Positions 58,734 to 64,000 of a stretch of 64,000 nt of DNA are shown piece after piece. This DNA is from Zingiber officinale (lineage: Eukaryota > Streptophyta > Magnoliopsida > Zingiberales > Zingiberaceae). Position numbers and translations under genes: made by a program. The notes beneath the pieces are model-generated. The model worked only from the letters and a program-made list of their open reading frames with translations, made no database searches and was not told where the DNA came from. The stretch lies in the NCBI RefSeq assembly GCF_018446385.1, contig NC_055986.1, positions 25,778,302-25,842,301 of the forward strand. Direction: 5' to 3'. The first letter of the stretch is position 1. Each line of letters opens with the position of its first letter.

Positions 58734-58891
58734 AATCTTTCTTGCCTCTATCTTTATTTTATTCATTTCTTTTTTATTATTTTACAAGTATTTTTCCTAA
58801 CTTAGTCCGAAGTTCGAGAAAGGATATTAATTTATTTTTCAAGGCTATTCATCCCCTCCCCCCTCCCTAGCTGGCAGCCAGAGGACCATCA

Positions 58892-59132
58892 CTAGGAACA
58901 AAATGACAGGTTTCCAAATTCAAAATAAGTCCACTAGGTAAATTTATTAAATAAGTTCATATAGCTAACACAACAACTCTTGGTCAATTAGTTACTCGTA
59001 GGTCTATCTTGCCCTTGGACAAATCGTCTGTTGTTACTTGGACTTTGCATGTTCACACAAATGTGAGAATTACTTTCAGAATATATGACCCATGATAAAG
59101 AAACAAAAAGATTACACTCTATCATAAAGGTG
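58892..59132 (-). pseudogene. Copia protease relic H, part 1
   Basis: On the minus strand the translation resembles the protease region that follows Copia gag (SHLCEHAKSK, QQTICPRARQTYE, compare the usual SHICxDxQGL and GxVDLRVGNGA). It continues the relic at 62466-62640 once solo LTR D2 is removed. Stops and frameshifts are frequent. Confidence 0.5.
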
Positions 59133-59137
59133 CCTGA

Positions 59138-62100
59138 TGTTGGAACCCTAAGGTTGATTTGATGTGATCAACCAAGTTAGGTTAGGTCCTGTGGTGTTTT
59201 AACCTTGTGTCTAAGTAGGCAGGAGCTTAGGAACACAAGAAGTTGAGCAAAAGACGCAGCTAGCGAGAAGGACGGTACGGGAGAGAGCCGACGGGCTCGG
59301 TGCATCCGAGGGATGAGGTGCTGCAGAAAAGTACGTGGGCGGACGAGAAGGAAGCGCGCGGCGTTTCTGAGGGACGAGAAGTCGGAGCGGAAGGTGCTTG
59401 AGAAGATCGAAATTGAGTTCGGGTGAGCCTTATTTCAGTTGGCCGAAATCACCCAAGCAAGCAGAGCGAATGATTTGGACCGAGGTGAGCAGAACCGGAG
59501 CAGAGAGCTCGGACCGTAAAAAGTCAACAATGTTGACTTTAAGGGTTCGGGCGCCCAGACCAGTCCGGGTGCCCGGAACCCTTCCGGGCGCCCGAAATGT
59601 GACTTTGAGTAGATCACTTTTGATCATGATCCGTTGCGAAGGGGATAATATTTTATCCCCTTCCAGGCGCCTGGAACCCTCCAGGCACCCCGACCAAGGC
59701 TATAAATACAGCCTTAGTCTAGAAGCTTTTCAATCAACAAGCAATTAGTATTACAACACTTGTACGCTCTTCTTTTAGTTTAGCTTCTCATTTCTGTGCT
59801 TTCACTGCTATAAGTGTTGGTTGGTCCTAGGAAGATCGTACCGGTTCCACTGTACAAAAATTTTGTACAAGTGTCGAACCTTTCCTAAACAACCTATTGT
59901 TTTCTTTAGAAATTAAATTAGGAATCGCAAACGGAACTTAACATTATTGATTCAAAATTTAACTTATCTGTTCTTGATGATTTAGATTTGGATTGCAAGC
60001 GGAACTTAATACTATTGATCCAAATCCACCTATGTATAAAGTTAATTAAATATTTATTTCTAAAATCGGCTCTCAGGTCAAACATGGCGAGGCACTATGC
60101 CTTCTTGGGTATGAGATCATCCACCACTGTCTCGACAAAGCCTTTAATAGAAATTCAATATTTAATTTCCTAAAATAATATTAGGTTTAACCGAAAAGAA
60201 CAATCGAATCACAAATTTGAAAAACAAAAAAAAAACACAAACTCGAATAACAAATTCGAAAAACTAGAATCTAATGTCTCTTGTGTTTGGAATTCATACA
60301 AATAAAAATAACTAGCATGATGCGGAAAACAATAACTAGTTATACATTTTCTTTGTATGCTAATAACATCGAGATCTTCTGCCGTATTCCTCGCCTCGCC
60401 TTGGACGTCGTGTGGGCGACGATCCTCCAAGATGAACACCACCCAAAGCCTTCTTCCTCCTTCTCTAAAATCCGGCCACCACCACCACCAAGGAACCAAA
60501 GAGAGCAAGGGGAAAGGGAAGGGAGAGAGGGCCGACCATAATAGAGAGCTCCAACAAGAGAATAAGAATTGATAATACATGAAGCCTCCCCTCCCCTTCT
60601 TTTATATTACTTGCCCAAGGCAAATAAGGAAAAGATTTTTACAAAAAATAAAATCTTCCTCTTGTTTTTCCTTTTCCCCTTTTATTTTTCCTTTTCCTTC
60701 CTCTTGATTGATTCAATCATTAATCATTGATTAAATTGATTGGTCGGCCCCTTGCTTGGGCACCAAGCAAGGGTGGCCGACCCTAAGAGGAAAGAAATAA
60801 AATCTTTTGTAAAAATTTTATAAACAAAGTAGAAAAGCTCTTATAAAATTTTACAAACTCTCTTTTAATTTCCTAACATAGATGTTAAAAAAGAAAATTT
60901 TTAAAAATTAAAACCAAGTTTTAAAATTTAAAACTTCTCTTCTAAAATTTCCTTTTTTAACATGGTTAAAAAAATAAAAAATTTACAATTTTAAAAATTC
61001 TCTTCCTTTTTCCTTAAAACCATGAGGATGGTTAAAAAGGAAAGTTTTAAAACTTTTAAATTTTTTTTTAAACCATATGACCTAATTCAAATAAGGAAAG
61101 TTTTATATTTTAAAATCTCTCTTTTAAAACTTGTAGATATCTACAAAGAGAAGATTTTAAAAATTCAAAACACCCCTCCTTATTTGAAATATGTGGTCGG
61201 CACCCTTCAAACTTCTTGTGGCCGACCACCTTAAGGAGATTATGGCCGGCCCCTTTGGCTTGGTCACCAAGCCATGGGTCGGCCCCTTCTTGGACACCAA
61301 GATGAGCTTTTCATGAGTGGATTAGAGACATTAATGAGGCTACGACAGGGACCTAGAGGAGAAATTGGTTTTGGCCTTCCGACGAGCTTGAGTATCCCAT
61401 GTTCACCCCGAACACACAACTCAAGTTCATCAATAATAACTCATTCCACTAGAGAGTTATTATTACACTACCGCACCAATCCCAAATTACATTATAGGCT
61501 CCTTCTTATCATGAGTGTGTTAGTCTCCCTGTGTTTAAGATATCGAACATCTATTAATTTAATGAGTTACTGATAACTCATTTAATTAATATCTAGCTCC
61601 AAGAGTAGTACCACTCAACTTTATCGTCATGCCGGACTAAGTCCACCTGCAGGGTTTAACATGACAATCCTTATGAGCTCCTCTTGGGGACATTCTCAAC
61701 CTAGATAACTAGGACACAGATTCCTTCTATAATTAACAACACACACTATAAGTAATATCATTTCCAAACTTATCAGGCCTATTGATTTATCGAGCTAAAT
61801 CTCACTCTTTGATAAGTTAAAGAAATAAATACTAAATATATGTGCTTGTTATTATATTAGGATTAAGAGCACACACTTCCATAATAACTAAGGTCTAGTT
61901 CTTTTATTAAGTCAGTATAAAAAGAACTTACCTAAAATAGTCATACTCAATACACTTAGAGTGTACTAGTGTAATTTATTAGTCAAGATAAACTAATACC
62001 TAATTACACTGACTATTCCAATGGTTTGTTCCTTTCCATCTTAGTCATGAGCAACTGTTTATAATTTATAAAGAACTGATAACATGATCTTCTGTGTATG

Positions 62101-62465
62101 ACTCCACACACCATGTTATCTACAATATAAATTAATTGAACAACTACACTTAACAAATAAATGTAGATATTGACCAATGTGATTCTTTTATTTCAAATAT
62201 AAATGTTTACAAAAAGCTAGGCTTTTAGTATACACTCTAACAATAAGAGGCTTCTCTGCCTGAAGGAGCTACTTAGTGTAATCCATTCCTTGGATTAACA
62301 ACCTCCCTGGTTGTAACCAAGTCAAATCCGTGAGCCTCATCTTTTTAGTTTCTTTCTTTATTTAATTTACACAAGTGTTCTTTTAAAGTCCGAGAAGGGT
62401 TTTGTTTTTATATTGTGCAAGGCTATTCAAACCCCCTTCTAGTCGGTTACCAACGGTCCCCAACA
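59138..62465 (+). mobile_element. Solo LTR D2 (D/E family) with nested F'
   Basis: Starts TGTTGGAACCC and ends GTCCCCAACA, with a perfect duplication CCTGA at 59133-59137 and 62466-62470. Without F' (59815-62242) it is about 895 bp. It has an inverted W-box pair at 59519-59540, GGGCGCCC palindromes at about 59549 and 59586, CAGGCGCCTG at 59664, and TATAAATA at 59701-59708. There is no internal region, so it is a solo LTR inserted in relic H. Confidence 0.94.
59815..62242 (-). mobile_element. Solo LTR F' (F family, inverted)
   Basis: 2428 bp, starting TGTTGGTTGGTCC and ending ATACACTCTAACA, flanked by ATAAG at 59810-59814 and 62243-62247. It is the reverse-complement relative of F at 27865-30528. 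It has a TATA-like box near 60600 on the minus strand and GGCCGGC words upstream of it (61240-61280). No internal or coding region. It is the youngest layer of this stack. Confidence 0.93.
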
Positions 62466-62640
62466 CCTGAAACTTCTGCTCCACTGGCATTCTTCTTCAT
62501 GAAAATGTAGTAGTTTTTTTTTTCCAATGATCTTTCTTGCCATAATGGAAGCACATGACTTCCTTTTCATCAACTTGGGGCATCTGCATTCCTTTCTTAA
62601 GCTCGATATCTAAGATTCTTCATTGCATTAACCTTGAGAT
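62466..62640 (-). pseudogene. Copia gag zinc-knuckle relic H, part 2
   Basis: The minus strand gives KGMQMPQVDEKEVMCFHYGK followed by KDHWKKNYYIFMKK, a damaged CX2CX4HX4C knuckle (second Cys now Tyr, last Cys now Tyr), then ASGAEVSGTFMIE across the D2 insertion. This is the gag-protease joint of a Copia element, and the protease part lies at 58892-59132. Confidence 0.6.
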
Positions 62641-64000
62641 TAAATTTCCTGATGTTAGGGCGTTTATTAGTCTTTCTGACCACTCGGGTTGGTTTCCCTA
62701 TTACTACCAGATCTTGACTCTTTGTAGTCGGTACTCCCCATGCTCCTTATCTAGGGTAGGAAACCCTAGCTTCAGAGAAACCAATTTAGAGAAGATATGT
62801 GGCATCATAAACCAATTTAAGACTTCCTTTTTCTGACAATAACTCATTCCCAATATGTGGATAATATCTAGCATACAAATACAAGTCACCTATATGATAC
62901 TGTTGGTGATTCATACCTAAAATTAGAGATGCTTTCAATGTGCTCCAATATATTCATAGCATGATGTTCAAGGTTGGGTTTTCAGATGAGATATTCACTG
63001 CTAGAGCTTTTGTCCATGATTACTTAAAAATGGGGCTATTGAATGAGGTAGAACATGTGTTTGATGTATTGCTACATAGAGATGTTATCCTCTAGAATTG
63101 CATGATGAATGACTTTATGCAGTTGGGTTAGTTTGTTCTCTGGGGCATTGTGCTGGCTGGTTAAAAAGATCTTCTATGTTCTTCATGTCTTTTGTTATCA
63201 CTTGAATTTTTTTGTAATTTCCCTTATGTTACTAACATCAAGGACAATCCTTGAGCAACCCAATTATGACACCGATCCATAATTATTTGGAAGGAGGCTG
63301 CTTCGCTACTAAAAATTAAGTTTTTAAGATAATTACTGTGTGATTAATTCTTTAAACATAATTTGTTTAAATCTATTCTTGTTAGCAGGTCCAAAATTTT
63401 ACTCTTATTGTTACACTTTTAACCAATTGTTGGCCAATACAGCCTATCATTTTACTTACTTTTGATTCTATAAAATTAGTAACTTCTTGTTTCTTTTTGT
63501 TTTTAAGTGTTCTATTCATTCAAATTTCAATTCAAAAGCTTCTTCTGTATTTGATGCCTTTCCTTCTATGGTTTTTCAAGTTTTACTTGAAATGCAAGGA
63601 AGCTTATTGGAACTGGTGTTGTTGATAAGATTGGGTAGTGCTTTGTGTGGGTAGTGCCTTGGGATGATTAATGAGGTGGTTGATAACACTCAAAATCATC
63701 TTTTAATCTTTTAATTGGTACTCTTTGCTTACTATCTACTATAGTTTTGTGTACTAATGTTATAATATTATTTCTTGATAGTGTTTAGAGTTTATGTGGT
63801 ATTGTGTTTATGGATATTAAACTTTTGTAGTTTATTATTTAAATTAATTAATGTGTAGTAAGAAGATCAACAAACCTTTTGTATTATCTTGTATTCCATT
63901 TTGGTAGAGACTTAGGATTCAAATTCGAAGAAAAAAATCTTACCTAAGTATTTGTTCACGCTGACCTACTGCTCATTGTTTTGTGATGCCCATTATTTCA
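62641..64000. other. AT-rich DNA at the right edge, no clear feature
   Basis: No gene recognised. The first 250 bases may still belong to relic H, but the frames are too broken to support that. From about 63280 the sequence is AT-rich with no repeats or domains that I can identify. Confidence 0.45.

Larger units (their letters stand above)
56336..58891 (+). mobile_element. Element D1, 3' end of a Sirevirus-like LTR element (D/E family)
   Basis: 56336-56631 is the non-coding 3' internal region. It matches the internal part of E at 27194-27864, including an extra purine tract near 56495. A purine tract AAAGGGAAAGAT abuts the LTR at 56632. The 5' part with gag and pol is missing. The LTR runs 56632-58891, interrupted by solo LTR C. 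D1 is inserted in, or joined to, the Copia relic H on its right side. Confidence 0.8.
56632..58891 (+). repeat. 3' LTR of D1, split by solo LTR C
   Basis: Starts TGTAAGTACC (a changed TGTTGGAACC) and ends GGACCATCA at 58891 (a changed GGACCAACA). Without solo LTR C it is about 944 bp, similar to E (901) and D2 (about 895). It carries a W-box pair at 56937-56957, several GGCGCC / GGGCGCCCGG words at 56963-57215 and TATAAATA at 57230-57237. The altered termini show it is old. Confidence 0.82.

Overview
This window is nuclear DNA from a flowering plant, most likely a monocot and plausibly a member of the Zingiberales (inference). The reasons are spliced genes with GT-AG introns, a very GC-rich intronless GRAS gene, an Au-type SINE, and stacks of plant LTR retrotransposons with initiator-Met tRNA primer sites. 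About two thirds of the window is transposable-element DNA. Three cellular genes can be read.

Layout. 97-20930 is one Copia/Sirevirus-like retrotransposon on the minus strand (element A, target duplication GATGT). Its gag and pol are decayed. Two other elements have landed inside it: a 4.2 kb CACTA transposon at 2377-6618 (duplication CAA), and a complete but pol-less, gag-only LTR element B at 12980-19826 (duplication AATTG), which splits the 5' LTR of A. 20936-33860 holds a SHORT-ROOT-type GRAS gene (22660-23892), AT-rich intergenic DNA, a truncated Sirevirus-like end (E) containing a 2.7 kb solo LTR (F, duplication ATCCA), and a decayed minus-strand gene that looks transposon-borne. 33861-46520 is the gene-rich core: VIPP1 (11 exons) followed head-to-tail by an endonuclease III/NTH1 gene (11 exons), with a MITE and an Au-SINE in their introns. 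47929-49864 is a broken hAT transposase gene. 49920-56077 is a 3'-truncated Copia element (G) that carries an unusual extra reading frame before gag. 56078-62640 is another nest: a SINE-like sequence, the 3' end of D1 (same family as E) with solo LTR C inside it (duplication AATCT), and a Copia gag/protease relic H cut by solo LTR D2 (duplication CCTGA), which is itself cut by solo LTR F' (duplication ATAAG). The last 1.4 kb shows nothing clear.

How it fits together. VIPP1 and NTH1 both appear to encode chloroplast-directed proteins. The GRAS protein is a putative nuclear regulator. No operon-like or pathway cluster is visible. The exact target duplications allow the order of several insertions to be read directly. 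The most unusual signals are (i) arrays of short dyad-symmetric words just upstream of the TATA box in the LTRs of five different retrotransposon families, each family using a different word, (ii) a conserved inverted pair of W-box cores in the D/E LTR family, (iii) an acidic protein with a C-terminal membrane anchor encoded ahead of gag in element G, and (iv) a CACTA element whose accessory transposase gene still reads open through seven introns although the main transposase is absent.
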